Assembly: GCF_900088415.1 (NCBI RefSeq)
Contig: NZ_FLLQ01000008.1
Location: forward strand, 178,208 to 242,207
Reading direction: 5' to 3'
Source of the DNA: Vibrio mediterranei
GTDB lineage: Bacteria; Pseudomonadota; Gammaproteobacteria; Enterobacterales; Vibrionaceae
Length of the DNA stretch: 64,000 nucleotides
Under the pieces are notes generated by a model. It ran no database searches, had not been told where the DNA came from, and worked only from the letters and a program-made list of their open reading frames with translations. Shown here one piece after another: positions 1 through 9,926 of this stretch. How positions within the stretch are numbered: the stretch's first letter is position 1; the number at the start of each line of letters is the position of its first letter. A program made the translations under genes and the position numbers.

Positions 1-1367
1 TGAAAAAACCATTGCTTGCATTAACTGTTCTATCGTTAAGCTTGAGTTCAATCATCGCCCCACTACCTGCAACCGCTGCTTTACCTTTATCTGTCGATGG
101 CGAACAGCTTCCAAGCCTTGCTCCTATGCTAGAGCAAGTTACGCCCGCAGTTGTTAGTATTGCTGTTGAAGGTACTCAGGTTTCCCGTCAAAGTTTGCCT
201 GAGCAATTCCGTTTTTTCTTCGGCCCTGACTTCCCAACCGAGCAATTACAAGAAAGGCCTTTTAGAGGGTTAGGATCTGGTGTTGTCGTAGATGCGGACA
301 AAGGCTATATCGTTACTAACTATCACGTCATCAATGGCGCAGAAGATATCCGCGTTAAACTTCATGACGGTAAAGAGTACGATGCTGAACTTGTCGGTGG
401 TGATGAAATGTCAGATGTAGCGTTACTAAAAGTTGATGGCGCTAAAAACCTCACAGAAATCAAAATTGCCGACTCAGATCAGCTGCGCGTCGGTGACTTT
501 ACGGTAGCAATCGGTAACCCGTTTGGGTTGGGCCAAACTGTTACCTCTGGTATCGTCTCTGCATTGGGTCGTAGTGGACTAAATCTAGAAAATTTTGAGA
601 ACTTCATTCAAACCGATGCTGCAATTAACAGTGGTAACTCAGGTGGCGCATTAGTGAACCTGAAAGGTGAACTCATCGGTATCAATACCGCGATTCTTGG
701 CCCTAACGGCGGTAACGTCGGGATAGGCTTCGCAATCCCTTCAAATATGATGAAGAACTTAACCGAACAAATCATCGAGTTTGGCGAAGTGAAACGCGGT
801 ATGCTGGGTGTTCAAGGTGGAGAAGTCACTTCGGAACTTGCGGAAGCCCTAGGTTACGATTCCAGTAAAGGTGCTTTCGTAAGCCAAGTTGTCCCTGACA
901 GCGCAGCTGACAAAGCTGGACTTGAAGCGGGTGACATCATTGTGTCTGTTAACGGTAAGAAGATCTCGACCTTCAGCGAGCTCAGAGCCAAAGTGGCAAC
1001 GCTTGGTGCCGGTAAAACGGTTAAGCTCGGTATTATACGTGATGGCAAAGAAAAATCCTTTAACGTCACCCTCACTGAAGCTGCTAAAACCATTACCAAG
1101 GCCGATAAGCTTCATGAAGGGCTAACAGGCGCAGAATTCGCAAACACTGATAAGAGCGACCCTGTTGAAGGGGTCAAAGTGAAATCGGTAGCGGAAGGGT
1201 CTCCAGCTGCTCAATATCAACTTGAGCAAGGCGATATCATTATCGGAGTGAACCGTACTCGAGTGAAGAATGTTGGCGAACTACGTAAGATACTTGAGAA
1301 GAAACCTGGCGTTTTAGCTCTCAATATCCAGCGTGATGACCGAAGCATTTACTTGGTTGTACGCTAG
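1..1367 (+). CDS. degQ: Periplasmic serine endoprotease DegQ (Do/HtrA family), start cut by window edge
   Basis: This is a periplasmic quality-control protease and chaperone that degrades misfolded envelope proteins. The window opens with tga and the frame reads ?tg-aaa-aaa-cca, so the ATG begins one base outside and the protein has about 455 residues. A signal peptide (MKKP, hydrophobic run, cleavage near ATAA) is followed by a trypsin-like domain. Counting from that ATG, the triad is His109 (NYHVI), Asp139 (SDVALL) and Ser214 (GNSGGAL). Two PDZ domains follow, at about residues 260-350 and 365-450. Two PDZ domains and a cleavable signal separate it from the neighbouring DegS. DegP is the alternative name, but position before degS and the lack of a long Q-linker favour DegQ. 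Confidence 0.95.
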   Translation, partial: KKPLLALTVLSLSLSSIIAPLPATAALPLSVDGEQLPSLAPMLEQVTPAVVSIAVEGTQVSRQSLPEQFRFFFGPDFPTEQLQERPFRGLGSGVVVDADKGYIVTNYHVINGAEDIRVKLHDGKEYDAELVGGDEMSDVALLKVDGAKNLTEIKIADSDQLRVGDFTVAIGNPFGLGQTVTSGIVSALGRSGLNLENFENFIQTDAAINSGNSGGALVNLKGELIGINTAILGPNGGNVGIGFAIPSNMMKNLTEQIIEFGEVKRGMLGVQGGEVTSELAEALGYDSSKGAFVSQVVPDSAADKAGLEAGDIIVSVNGKKISTFSELRAKVATLGAGKTVKLGIIRDGKEKSFNVTLTEAAKTITKADKLHEGLTGAEFANTDKSDPVEGVKVKSVAEGSPAAQYQLEQGDIIIGVNRTRVKNVGELRKILEKKPGVLALNIQRDDRSIYLVVR

Positions 1368-1396
1368 AAGCTCACAAAATTGTAAATTCTAAGTGA

Positions 1397-1427
1397 AAGA
1401 GCAGCTCTGATTAGGGCTGCTCTTTTA
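1397..1427 (+). terminator. Rho-independent terminator after degQ
   Basis: A 9-bp perfect stem (AAGAGCAGC with GCTGCTCTT) around a 10-base loop runs into a short T-rich stretch 30 bases after the degQ stop. It suggests that degS is transcribed mainly from its own promoter in the following 180 bases. Confidence 0.8.
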
Positions 1428-1605
1428 TTATTTAAGTTTTAAATGATATCCTCTGGCTTTATAGCTGTCGTTTCATGTACACGAGTTTTTTAGTTAATAT
1501 CATGAAATTAACTCGTTTGAGTCGCCTCTCAATACTATGCTTGCAAAGTAGAAGTCATTGAAAGAACACGTTAACGACATCGGTTTTTGCGTTTGAATAG
1601 AGGAA

Positions 1606-2673
1606 ATGATGCTGAATTTTCTAATCCGATCGGTATCTATGGGTCTAATAACCGCACTATTAGTGCTATTGGCAGTCCCTTCTCTAAGACAGAACATCAT
1701 ACCTCAAAACTTGACTGCTCAACCTGCAGACAATAGCAGCCTACAGATTTCATTTAACCAAGCTGTGCGTAAAGCAGCACCTGCGGTTGTGAATATCTAC
1801 AGTCGTCAGTATAAAGAAAATGACCGCACTACTTTATCCACACAAGGATTGGGTTCTGGCGTTATTGTTAGCGACAAAGGCTACATCATTACCAACTATC
1901 ATGTGGTCGCGAATGCCGACCAAATCATAGTCGCGCTGCAAGATGGCCGAGTGGCAGCAGCACAACTGGTTGGTAAAGATCAACGCACGGATATTGCGGT
2001 TCTGCGCATTGAAGGTGGTAACCTACCCGTAATCCCACTCAACCCCAATTATTCCCCTAAAGTTGGCGATGTTGTCTTAGCGATTGGTAACCCTTATAAC
2101 CTGGGACAAACCACTACTTTTGGTATTATTTCGGCAACAGGACGCTCTTCTATTAGTGCCGGTGGAATTCAAGCGTTCATCCAGACAGATGCAGCGATAA
2201 ACCAAGGTAATTCAGGTGGCGCTCTAGTCAACACACTTGGTGAGCTAGTTGGCATTAATACGGCTTCTTTCCAACAAGCAACCGACCTTGAAACCTATGG
2301 TATTTCTTTTGCAATTCCTTACCAGTTAGCCAGCAAAATCATGGAAAAGATTATTGCCGATGGTCGAGTGATCCGTGGCTATATTGGTATCGATGGGCAG
2401 GACATTAACTCGGTAACCGCTCGGTTACTAGGAAATGAACATATTGGCGGTATTATTGTTCTTGGCTTAGACCCCGAAGGCCCAGCGGCAAAAGCAGGAA
2501 TCAAAGTTCAAGACATCGTCCTCATGATAGATGGCAACAAACTCAATGGACGTCAGGGAGTGCTAGATTTAGTAACAGATCTAAGACCTGGCACCACCGT
2601 TGACGTTAAGCTACTTCGTGATGGCAAAGAGCTTACCGTACCTGTTACAGTAGGCGAAGATACTCGCGAGTAA
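1606..2673 (+). CDS. degS: Site-1 protease DegS, inner-membrane sigma-E stress sensor
   Basis: DegS is a membrane-anchored serine protease. In the known pathway it senses unfolded outer-membrane porin C-termini through its PDZ domain and cuts RseA, releasing sigma-E. The protein has 355 residues: one uncleaved N-terminal membrane segment (about 8-27), a protease domain with His99, Asp129 and Ser203 (GNSGGAL), and a single PDZ domain (about 255-345). Length and domain count match the family. The ATG at 1606 follows AGAGGA at good spacing; a second ATG comes immediately after. It is tandem with its paralogue degQ, as in other gammaproteobacteria, and convergent with parC. Confidence 0.95.
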   Translation: MMLNFLIRSVSMGLITALLVLLAVPSLRQNIIPQNLTAQPADNSSLQISFNQAVRKAAPAVVNIYSRQYKENDRTTLSTQGLGSGVIVSDKGYIITNYHVVANADQIIVALQDGRVAAAQLVGKDQRTDIAVLRIEGGNLPVIPLNPNYSPKVGDVVLAIGNPYNLGQTTTFGIISATGRSSISAGGIQAFIQTDAAINQGNSGGALVNTLGELVGINTASFQQATDLETYGISFAIPYQLASKIMEKIIADGRVIRGYIGIDGQDINSVTARLLGNEHIGGIIVLGLDPEGPAAKAGIKVQDIVLMIDGNKLNGRQGVLDLVTDLRPGTTVDVKLLRDGKELTVPVTVGEDTRE

Positions 2674-2720
2674 AAGGGATTCGTTTAACGACCAGACTAT
2701 GGATTAATCCTTTGAACTCA

Positions 2721-2754
2721 AAAAAAATCTCCGAGCTAGCTCGGAGATTTTTTA
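2721..2754. terminator. Bidirectional terminator between degS and parC
   Basis: A perfect palindrome (ATCTCCGAGC and its complement) is flanked by A7 on the left and T-rich sequence on the right, so it can end degS on the plus strand and parC on the minus strand. It lies between the two convergent stop codons. Confidence 0.88.
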
Positions 2755-2773
2755 TTTGGTCGTAAAGTTCGAG

Positions 2774-5050
2774 TTATTCTTGAACTTCTTCTGAGGCACT
2801 TTCACCTGAGTCGACTTCAATGCGTGTGACACGCTGCAATCCACGAGGCAGCAAACCGCCTCTTCTACCGCGCTCACCACGGAAATTATCTAGATCAGCA
2901 GGCTTCAAACCAAGCTTGCGTTTACCTGCATAGAGCGTGATAGTCGCGCCTTGTGGCAATGCCATAAGGTGCGAAACAAACTCTTCTCGGGCTTTCGCTT
3001 TGGCGGACGGAATGTTGATAATCTTGTTCCCTTTGCCCTTACCAAGTTGAGGCAAGTCTTTAATCGGGAACAGCAACATACGCCCTTGGTTAGTGATGGC
3101 AAGAATCTCGTCTGATTCTAGGTCACCGATCATCGACGGCGTTATCACTTCAGCTCCTTGTGGAAGCGTGACAAGTGCTTTGCCGCTACGGTTCTTAGAA
3201 AGCAAATCCGAGCCCTTACAAACAAAGCCATAGCCTGCATCAGATCCCACCAACCATAGCTGAGACTCTTCACCCATCACTACTTGGCGAATGCTCGTGC
3301 CAGCATTTATGTTCAAACGACCAGTAATTGGTTCGCCCTGACTTCTTGCTGATGGCAACGAATGTGACTCAAGCGAATAACTTCGGCCATCACTGCCCAA
3401 GAATACCGCAGGCTGGTTGCTCTTACCTCGCGCGCTAGCCAGATACTTATCACCAGCTTTGTAGTTCAAGCTGCTAGCATCCACGTCATGCCCTTTAGCA
3501 TGACGAATCCAGCCTTTTTCAGACAGTACAACCGTTATTGGTTCACTCGGAACAAGGTCACGCTCGGTCATCGCTTTTGCTTCTGCACGCTCAACAATTG
3601 GTGAGCGGCGGTCATCGCCGTATTTCTCTGCATCCGCTTGAATCTCTTTCTTGAGCAGAGTATTCATGCGACGCTCAGAGCCTAGAAGTTTTTCTAGCTT
3701 CTCACGCTCTTTTTCTAATTCTTCTTGCTCGCCACGGATTTTCATTTCCTCAAGCTTAGCAAGATGACGAAGTTTGGTATCTAAAATAGCATCAGCTTGA
3801 ATATCTGTGATTCCAAAACGTTCCATAAGCACAGCTTTAGGCTCGTCTTCGGTACGAATGATTTCAATCACTTCATCCAAGTTTAGATACGCGACCAACA
3901 AACCTTCTAAAATGTGCAAACGAGCTAGGATTTTATCTAGACGATATTGAAGGCGTTTACGCACTGTCTCGCGACGGAATTGAATCCATTCAGATAGGAT
4001 TTGAACCAAACCTTTCACTTGTGGACGATTGTCCAGACCAATCATATTGAGGTTAACTCGGAAGTTCTTCTCAAGATCGGTCGATGCAAACAAGTGGTTC
4101 ATTAGCTGATCACAATCGATGCGGTTTGAACGTGGCACCACGACAATACGGGTCGGATTTTCATGGTCTGACTCATCGCGTAGATCATCGACCATAGGTA
4201 GCTTCTTAGCACGCATCTGGTTGGCAATTTGCTCTAGCAGTTTTGCGCCCGAAACTTGGTGTGGCAAGGCAGTGATAACAATATCAGAGCCCTCTTTATG
4301 CCATACAGCGCGCATCTTCACGCTGCCGCGACCGGTACGATAAATTTTCTCTAAGTCAGCACTTGGCGAGATAATTTCCGCTTCCGTTGGATAGTCTGGA
4401 CCTTTAACAAAGTCCATCACTTGCGGCAAATCGGCTTTAGGATTGTCGATAAGATGAATGGTCGCATCCGCAATTTCACGCACATTGTGTGGCGGAATAT
4501 CGGTTGCCATACCAACGGCAATACCGGTAATACCATTGAGCAATATATGCGGTAAACGAGCTGGCAGAATCTTTGGCTCCTTCATGGTGCCATCGAAGTT
4601 TGGTTGCCATTCAACCGTGCCTTGACCAATTTCACCTAGCAGGACTTCCGCAAACTTAGACAGTTTTGCTTCGGTATAACGCATTGCAGCGAATGACTTA
4701 GGATCGTCTGGCGCACCCCAGTTTCCCTGACCATCAACTAAAGGGTAACGGTAGGAAAACGGCTGAGCCATCAATACCATAGCTTCATAACAAGCCGAGT
4801 CGCCGTGCGGGTGATATTTACCTAGAACGTCACCAACGGTACGAGCAGATTTTTTGTACTTGGCTGCGGCTGACAAACCAAGTTCTGACATCGCATAAAT
4901 GATACGACGTTGAACTGGTTTTAGGCCGTCGCCAATATAAGGCAATGCACGATCCATAATGACGTACATTGAATAATTCAAATAGGCGTCTTCGGTGAAC
5001 TTTCGCAGAGGCAGTTGTTCTACGCCATCAAAAGACATTTCAGTGGACAT
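2774..5050 (-). CDS. parC: DNA topoisomerase IV subunit A
   Basis: This is the DNA cleavage and rejoining subunit of topoisomerase IV, which decatenates daughter chromosomes with ParE. The 758 residues match the family. The catalytic tyrosine is Tyr125 (MRYTEAK). The quinolone-resistance region reads GKYHPHGDSACYEA with Ser85 and Glu89 intact, so no classical ParC fluoroquinolone-resistance change is visible. A C-terminal beta-pinwheel domain occupies about residues 490-740. It starts 2 bases after the parE stop, so parE and parC should be co-transcribed and made in equal amounts. Confidence 0.97.
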   Translation of the reverse strand: MSTEMSFDGVEQLPLRKFTEDAYLNYSMYVIMDRALPYIGDGLKPVQRRIIYAMSELGLSAAAKYKKSARTVGDVLGKYHPHGDSACYEAMVLMAQPFSYRYPLVDGQGNWGAPDDPKSFAAMRYTEAKLSKFAEVLLGEIGQGTVEWQPNFDGTMKEPKILPARLPHILLNGITGIAVGMATDIPPHNVREIADATIHLIDNPKADLPQVMDFVKGPDYPTEAEIISPSADLEKIYRTGRGSVKMRAVWHKEGSDIVITALPHQVSGAKLLEQIANQMRAKKLPMVDDLRDESDHENPTRIVVVPRSNRIDCDQLMNHLFASTDLEKNFRVNLNMIGLDNRPQVKGLVQILSEWIQFRRETVRKRLQYRLDKILARLHILEGLLVAYLNLDEVIEIIRTEDEPKAVLMERFGITDIQADAILDTKLRHLAKLEEMKIRGEQEELEKEREKLEKLLGSERRMNTLLKKEIQADAEKYGDDRRSPIVERAEAKAMTERDLVPSEPITVVLSEKGWIRHAKGHDVDASSLNYKAGDKYLASARGKSNQPAVFLGSDGRSYSLESHSLPSARSQGEPITGRLNINAGTSIRQVVMGEESQLWLVGSDAGYGFVCKGSDLLSKNRSGKALVTLPQGAEVITPSMIGDLESDEILAITNQGRMLLFPIKDLPQLGKGKGNKIINIPSAKAKAREEFVSHLMALPQGATITLYAGKRKLGLKPADLDNFRGERGRRGGLLPRGLQRVTRIEVDSGESASEEVQE

Positions 5051-5052
5051 TG

Positions 5053-6933
5053 TTATACCTCAGCCATATCACCGTTGTTTTGCAGCCAACTACGGCGATC
5101 ATCTGCTCGTTTCTTACCTAGCAGCATATCCATCATTTCGTCGGTCGCTTCATCGTCATCAATAGTCAACTGAACCAGACGACGAGTGTTTGGATCCATC
5201 GTAGTTTCGCGAAGTTGAAGCGGGTTCATTTCACCCAGACCTTTGAATCGCTGTACATTAATTTTCGCTTTCTTCTTGCTTAAGCGCTCAAGAATGCCAT
5301 CTTTTTCATCATCGTCTAGGGCATAGAATACTTCTTTGCCACAATCGATACGATACAAAGGAGGCATAGCGACATAGACATGGCCAGCAGCAACGAGAGA
5401 ACGGAAATGCTTGGTGAACAGAGCACACAACAGTGTCGCAATGTGAAGTCCATCCGAGTCCGCATCGGCAAGGATACATACTTTACCGTAACGCAACCCG
5501 TCAAGATTTTCGGTGTCAGGGTCAATGCCCAGAGCTACCGAGATATCGTGTACTTCTTGCGATGCTAGCACTTGGTCCGCAGACACTTCCCAAGTATTGA
5601 GAATCTTACCACGCAATGGCATCACCGCTTGGAACTCACGGTCACGTGCTTGCTTAGCACTACCCCCCGCAGAATCCCCTTCCACAAAGAAGATTTCTGT
5701 ACGATTTAGATCTTGTTGCGAACAGTCTGTAAGCTTACCCGGAAGCGCTGGGCCTGAAGCCACCTTTTTACGCACGACCTTTTTGCTCGCTCGCATACGG
5801 CGGTGCGCATTGGCAATGCAGACTTCCGCTAACTGTTCTGCTAGCTGAGGCTTTTCATTTAGCCATAAGCTGAACGCATCTTTAACGACACCAGATACAA
5901 ATGCTGCACATTGACGTGAAGAGAGACGCTCTTTAGTCTGCCCAGCGAATTGCGGGTCTTGCATCTTGATAGAGAGAACGTATGAACAACGCTCAAACAC
6001 GTCATCACCCGTTAGCTTCACACCGCGAGGCAATAAATTACGGAACTCACAGAATTCGCGCATTGCGTCAAGCAAACCTTGGCGAAGACCATTAACATGC
6101 GTACCACCTTGAGCCGTTGGGATCAAGTTGACGTAGCTTTCGGTGATCATCTCACCGCCTTCTGGCTGCCAAATTACTGCCCACGTTGCCGCTTCAGTTT
6201 CTGCGGAAAACTCGCCAGTAAATGGTTGCTCAGGAAGAACCGCATAACCTTTTACGCCTTCTGCCAGATAGTCTTTTAAACCATCCTCATAAAACCACTT
6301 ATAGTCCTTGTTATTCACCTTATCGGTAAAGGTGATTTCAAGACCTGGGCAAAGCACCGCTTTAGCGCGTAGGTTGTTGATAAGTCTTGTAACAGAGAAG
6401 TTAGCCGAATCAAAATAGCTGGCGTCTGGCCAGAAGTGGACACTGGTGCCTTTATTGCGACGACCACATGTGCCAGTCACGGTCAGCTCTTCAACTTTGT
6501 TGCCGTTTTCAAAAGCCATTTCATAGACTTGACCATCACGACGGACAGTAACTTCAACACGCTTGGACAGGGCATTTACAACTGAAATACCTACACCATG
6601 CAGACCACCAGAGAACTGGTAGTTTTTGTTTGAGAACTTACCACCCGCGTGCAGCTTACAAAAAATCAGCTCTACGCCTGAAATCTTCTCTTCTGGGTGG
6701 ATATCAACTGGCATGCCTCGACCATCATCGATGACTTCCAAAGATTGGTCTGCGTGCAGAATTACTTGTACCTTAGAGGCATGTCCGGCTAGCGCTTCAT
6801 CGACACTGTTATCGATGACTTCTTGGCCCAAGTGGTTTGGGCGCACTGTATCCGTATACATCCCTGGTCGGCGACGTACTGGCTCAAGCCCATTGAGTAC
6901 CTCAATGGCTCCAGCATTATATTGTTCTGTCAT
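5053..6933 (-). CDS. parE: DNA topoisomerase IV subunit B
   Basis: This is the ATPase subunit of topoisomerase IV. The 626 residues hold a GHKL ATPase domain (N-terminal GLEPVRRRPGMY; the VIDDGRGMPVD ATP-binding motif; GGLHGVGISVVNAL lid) and a TOPRIM region with EGDSAGGSAKQ and the DADSDGLHI metal-binding acidic triad. Length is normal for ParE rather than GyrB, which is about 800. It is followed 2 bases later by parC. Upstream lies a 237-base gap after yqiA that probably carries the parE promoter; I see no gene in that gap. Confidence 0.97.
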   Translation of the reverse strand: MTEQYNAGAIEVLNGLEPVRRRPGMYTDTVRPNHLGQEVIDNSVDEALAGHASKVQVILHADQSLEVIDDGRGMPVDIHPEEKISGVELIFCKLHAGGKFSNKNYQFSGGLHGVGISVVNALSKRVEVTVRRDGQVYEMAFENGNKVEELTVTGTCGRRNKGTSVHFWPDASYFDSANFSVTRLINNLRAKAVLCPGLEITFTDKVNNKDYKWFYEDGLKDYLAEGVKGYAVLPEQPFTGEFSAETEAATWAVIWQPEGGEMITESYVNLIPTAQGGTHVNGLRQGLLDAMREFCEFRNLLPRGVKLTGDDVFERCSYVLSIKMQDPQFAGQTKERLSSRQCAAFVSGVVKDAFSLWLNEKPQLAEQLAEVCIANAHRRMRASKKVVRKKVASGPALPGKLTDCSQQDLNRTEIFFVEGDSAGGSAKQARDREFQAVMPLRGKILNTWEVSADQVLASQEVHDISVALGIDPDTENLDGLRYGKVCILADADSDGLHIATLLCALFTKHFRSLVAAGHVYVAMPPLYRIDCGKEVFYALDDDEKDGILERLSKKKAKINVQRFKGLGEMNPLQLRETTMDPNTRRLVQLTIDDDEATDEMMDMLLGKKRADDRRSWLQNNGDMAEV

Positions 6934-7170
6934 AATACGGAAATTTTACTCAAATAAAGATTGATACTTAGCAGCAAAAATAGAGATTGTGGCTTTATAC
7001 CACGCCTGTTAGAAGACACTTTACTGTCAAAATATGACAAACTTCCAAGGCTTACGCGTAAGTACAGACACATCATACTCTGGCTCTGAGGAAGTGTTGT
7101 CAAGTTTCAAGCCAAAGTTGGGGATAAATTTATGACTGTCTCCTCAAGCAGAGACGAAAAAAGCACCACT

Positions 7171-7758
7171 TTAAAGCGCTAAGAACTCAATTATCCTTTC
7201 TGGATAGCGCTCAAAACCTATAAAGCTATGATCTCCATCGGCTTCCACCGTTTGCTTACTGTGCTGATACTTTGCCACGGCTTGACGATAATCTAAGACT
7301 TCATCACCTTCTTGTTGCAATAACCAAAAGTCATCAGGTTTTTTAAGCACTGGCACATCTAATCTCTTAAGCTCATCGATATGCTTATGCTCAAGGGTAT
7401 AACGTTCGTGAGTATAAGGGTTCTCTTGTTCACCGAGAAAATCGAGCAACAACTCATAGGGCTTTACAGCAGGATTCACTAACACCGCTTTAAATCCATA
7501 ATGAGCATTGAGCCAAGTCGACAAATAACCACCAAGAGAGCTACCAACTAACGCAATATGATAGTCACTGTGATAGCGCTCTATCAATTGCTTCAGTAAT
7601 TCGGCGGCTTGCTGAGGAAAACAAGGCATTTGCGGCACTAACACTCTGATATCAGGACGATGCTTCTGGCAGTATTCCGACATTACCTGCGCTTTAGCCG
7701 ATAGAGGCGAGCTGTTAAAACCATGAATATATAAAAGCAGCGGCTTCTTTTTCGTCAT
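7171..7758 (-). CDS. yqiA: YqiA-type alpha/beta-hydrolase (esterase)
   Basis: This is a small cytoplasmic alpha/beta-hydrolase. E. coli YqiA has esterase activity in vitro, but its natural substrate is unknown. The 195 residues begin LLLYIHGFNSS (oxyanion-hole HG) and carry the nucleophile elbow GSSLGG with Ser74. A C-terminal GDHSF gives the probable catalytic His177. The start codon shares one base with the cpdA stop (TGATG), so the two are translationally coupled. The order nudF-yqiB-cpdA-yqiA-parE matches E. coli. Confidence 0.93.
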   Translation of the reverse strand: MTKKKPLLLYIHGFNSSPLSAKAQVMSEYCQKHRPDIRVLVPQMPCFPQQAAELLKQLIERYHSDYHIALVGSSLGGYLSTWLNAHYGFKAVLVNPAVKPYELLLDFLGEQENPYTHERYTLEHKHIDELKRLDVPVLKKPDDFWLLQQEGDEVLDYRQAVAKYQHSKQTVEADGDHSFIGFERYPERIIEFLAL

Positions 7759-8582
7759 CAGTAGCCTTCCGCGTTAAAGTCAGGTCTAAACGAGCCGTTA
7801 GCTAGGCGTTTCACTTCGGTGTGCAAGCGACCATCCTCTCTTAGTTCCAGCTCACGCCAACCCGGAGAGCGGACGTCTAGCGCGAACTCGTTCGAGTTCG
7901 GTTTAAACTGCACACAAGTTGAAGGCGTTGCCAGCACACGCACTCCGCCACGCATTTCATCTAGTTCTTGATGAATATGGCCACAAAGTACGGCGCGAAC
8001 ATTGTCATGCTTTTCGACAACATTCCAAAACTCATCCGCATCTTTTAGCGAGTGTTGATCGAGCCAAGCACTATTTACTAACAATGGATGGTGATGCAGC
8101 AATACTAAGGTATGTCTGTCACAATGCGTAGAAAGCATACGGTCTAAAAACTCAAGTTGGCTATCACTCAGTCGACCATGAGGTACTCCCACGACCTGAG
8201 AGTCAAGCAGCACTACCTGCCACTTCTCTCCTAGAAGAACATGGGTAACATCTTGAATAAGCGGCGAGCTCACCACGCTATTCATACAAGGTTTGTAATC
8301 ATGATTGCCTGGCAACCAGTAGCAAGGAAGAGCTAACGGCTCAATTCCCGCAACAAATTTCTCATATGAAGCTTCTGTGTGGTCTTGTGAAATATCACCA
8401 GTCGCAAGCAAGGCATCGAATTGCGTGCCTTGTGCAACGATTTCAGCCACAACAGCATTAAAACTTTCTTGGGTATTAACACTCAGTAGGCAGCCATCTT
8501 GCGGCGCAAATAGATGCGTGTCGGTCAATTGCAGCAACCTGACGCTACTTAACTGAGATTCATCACTGGGTGTTGTTTTCAA
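7758..8582 (-). CDS. cpdA: 3',5'-cyclic-AMP phosphodiesterase CpdA
   Basis: CpdA hydrolyses cAMP to AMP and so limits CRP-cAMP signalling, which in vibrios affects catabolism, competence and colonisation. The 274 residues form a class III metallophosphoesterase with the full metal-ligand set: LTDTHLF, ATGDISQDH, GNHDYK, LLHHHPL and CGHIHQE. The C-terminal half continues the beta-sandwich fold. It lies 28 bases after yqiB and overlaps yqiA by one base, in the nudF operon. Confidence 0.95.
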   Translation of the reverse strand: MKTTPSDESQLSSVRLLQLTDTHLFAPQDGCLLSVNTQESFNAVVAEIVAQGTQFDALLATGDISQDHTEASYEKFVAGIEPLALPCYWLPGNHDYKPCMNSVVSSPLIQDVTHVLLGEKWQVVLLDSQVVGVPHGRLSDSQLEFLDRMLSTHCDRHTLVLLHHHPLLVNSAWLDQHSLKDADEFWNVVEKHDNVRAVLCGHIHQELDEMRGGVRVLATPSTCVQFKPNSNEFALDVRSPGWRELELREDGRLHTEVKRLANGSFRPDFNAEGY

Positions 8583-8610
8583 AATATAGAAACCTGAACA
8601 TCAAATTCTT

Positions 8611-9057
8611 TCAGCTTCGATACATAATCGGAGCTCGACTAATTCCATTTTTTAAGCAAAAAGTTAGCCAATCACTTAGAAATTGATTGAACTGAAATTT
8701 TTCATCTTTTTGCAGCATTTTGGCGTTGGGATAATCATAACGCGCATTTACTCGCGAAGTTTGCTCACAGTTGCAAACTTCTGCGACCCTAGCATCGTGA
8801 TAGAGTCGTACCGTCATTTTAGGCAATGGAAAAACAGGAAGCTCATCATCTTGGCAAATTTCGACCAATGTTGTGTACTTCGTCACTTCTAGAACTTCCA
8901 ATTGATAGGTCAAATTTGCCGCTTGGTAGCAACGGACATCTCCAACCGTCGGTGTTGTTGGAATCAAGCGATTCAATTTAGCGTAATTCGTTTCATAGAT
9001 CCGCATTAGCTCCGCAAGATCAACATGATACGTATTACTATCGACAACGCCTACCAT
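8611..9057 (-). CDS. yqiB: DUF1249 family protein YqiB
   Basis: This is a conserved cytoplasmic protein of unknown function (DUF1249). The 148 residues have no signal peptide or membrane segment. The recognisable core is LAELMRIYETNYAKL, then PKMTVRLYHDARVAEV, and a C-terminal LSDWLTFCLKNG. It is always found between nudF and cpdA in enterics and vibrios, 9 bases after nudF here. The N-terminus is a few residues longer than in E. coli; an internal start cannot be excluded. Context suggests nucleotide metabolism, but no activity can be assigned. Confidence 0.88.
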   Translation of the reverse strand: MVGVVDSNTYHVDLAELMRIYETNYAKLNRLIPTTPTVGDVRCYQAANLTYQLEVLEVTKYTTLVEICQDDELPVFPLPKMTVRLYHDARVAEVCNCEQTSRVNARYDYPNAKMLQKDEKFQFNQFLSDWLTFCLKNGISRAPIMYRS

Positions 9058-9066
9058 AGAAAATTC

Positions 9067-9693
9067 CTACCAATTTGCCTGTAATTTGCGGTAATTAAGT
9101 TCTAACCATTGCAATGCAATGATCGAAGCTCCATTTTCAATTTCACCGCTTTCTACCATCTGATACGCCGCTTCACGAGACACAACGCAAACTCGTATAT
9201 CCTCTCCCTCTGTCTCCAGACCATGGACTCCACTAGCGAGTGATGCGTCAACATGCCCGACAAATACAGAGATGCGTTCTGAACATCCACCAGAGGAAGG
9301 GTAGTAGCGAGTGATGGGGACTAAAGTCTTAACATCTACTCCAGCTTCTTCTACTGATTCACGACGGACTAGCTCTTCAATCGTTTCATCTTTGTCAACA
9401 ATGCCTGCGACAATCTCAACCTGCCATGGGTTTTCATGCTCAAGGGCACCAACTCGGATTTGCTCAATTAGCACTACTTCGTCGCGAACAGGATCATAAG
9501 GCAGCATGGCAGCAGCCCCACCGCGAACTAACATTTCTCTGTCAATTACGGAACTCCAACCGCCTTCAAACAGTCTATGCTTGAAGCGATATAGAACCAT
9601 TTCGAAGAACCCTTTGAACACCGTTTGTTTTGACATTATTTCTACATCGTCAGATGTAAACTTATCATGCTGTTGTAAAGAGTCTTTCATCAC
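9067..9693 (-). CDS. nudF: ADP-ribose pyrophosphatase NudF (Nudix hydrolase)
   Basis: NudF cleaves ADP-ribose to AMP and ribose-5-phosphate, removing a reactive by-product of NAD turnover. The 208 residues contain a complete Nudix box from Gly97 to Val119 (G-x5-E-x7-REUxEExGU with Arg111, Glu112, Glu115, Glu116). The DPVRDEVVLIEQIR and SPGG-like PSSGGCSE segments match the family. It heads the operon nudF-yqiB-cpdA-yqiA and is divergent from tolC across 233 bases that hold both promoters. Confidence 0.95.
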   Translation of the reverse strand: MMKDSLQQHDKFTSDDVEIMSKQTVFKGFFEMVLYRFKHRLFEGGWSSVIDREMLVRGGAAAMLPYDPVRDEVVLIEQIRVGALEHENPWQVEIVAGIVDKDETIEELVRRESVEEAGVDVKTLVPITRYYPSSGGCSERISVFVGHVDASLASGVHGLETEGEDIRVCVVSREAAYQMVESGEIENGASIIALQWLELNYRKLQANW

Positions 9694-9926
9694 TGACCTC
9701 TGGCTGAAGTTAATCTTATAGTCTACTCAAGGAAAGGGGGTTCTACCAACGACAAGGTTCAACTTTTTACGCAATAATTCAAATAAAATTTGCTTTTGGT
9801 TAATTATTTGTCGCAATTTTAGGTGAGCTTGCGTAAAAAAGTGCAAAGTTTCGAGTGAATTACGGTCATTTTAAGTTAAACTGTGAATCATACCCTTATC
9901 AGTATTATCAGGCAGGATTAGGACAA

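Noticed and set aside
4000..5050. Possible fluoroquinolone resistance change in ParC
   Set aside because: Ser85 and Glu89, the usual resistance positions, are wild type.
9855..9926. In-frame upstream extension of tolC from a GTG
   Set aside because: It would add 24 residues before a good signal peptide and lacks a good ribosome site; the ATG at 9927 has one.
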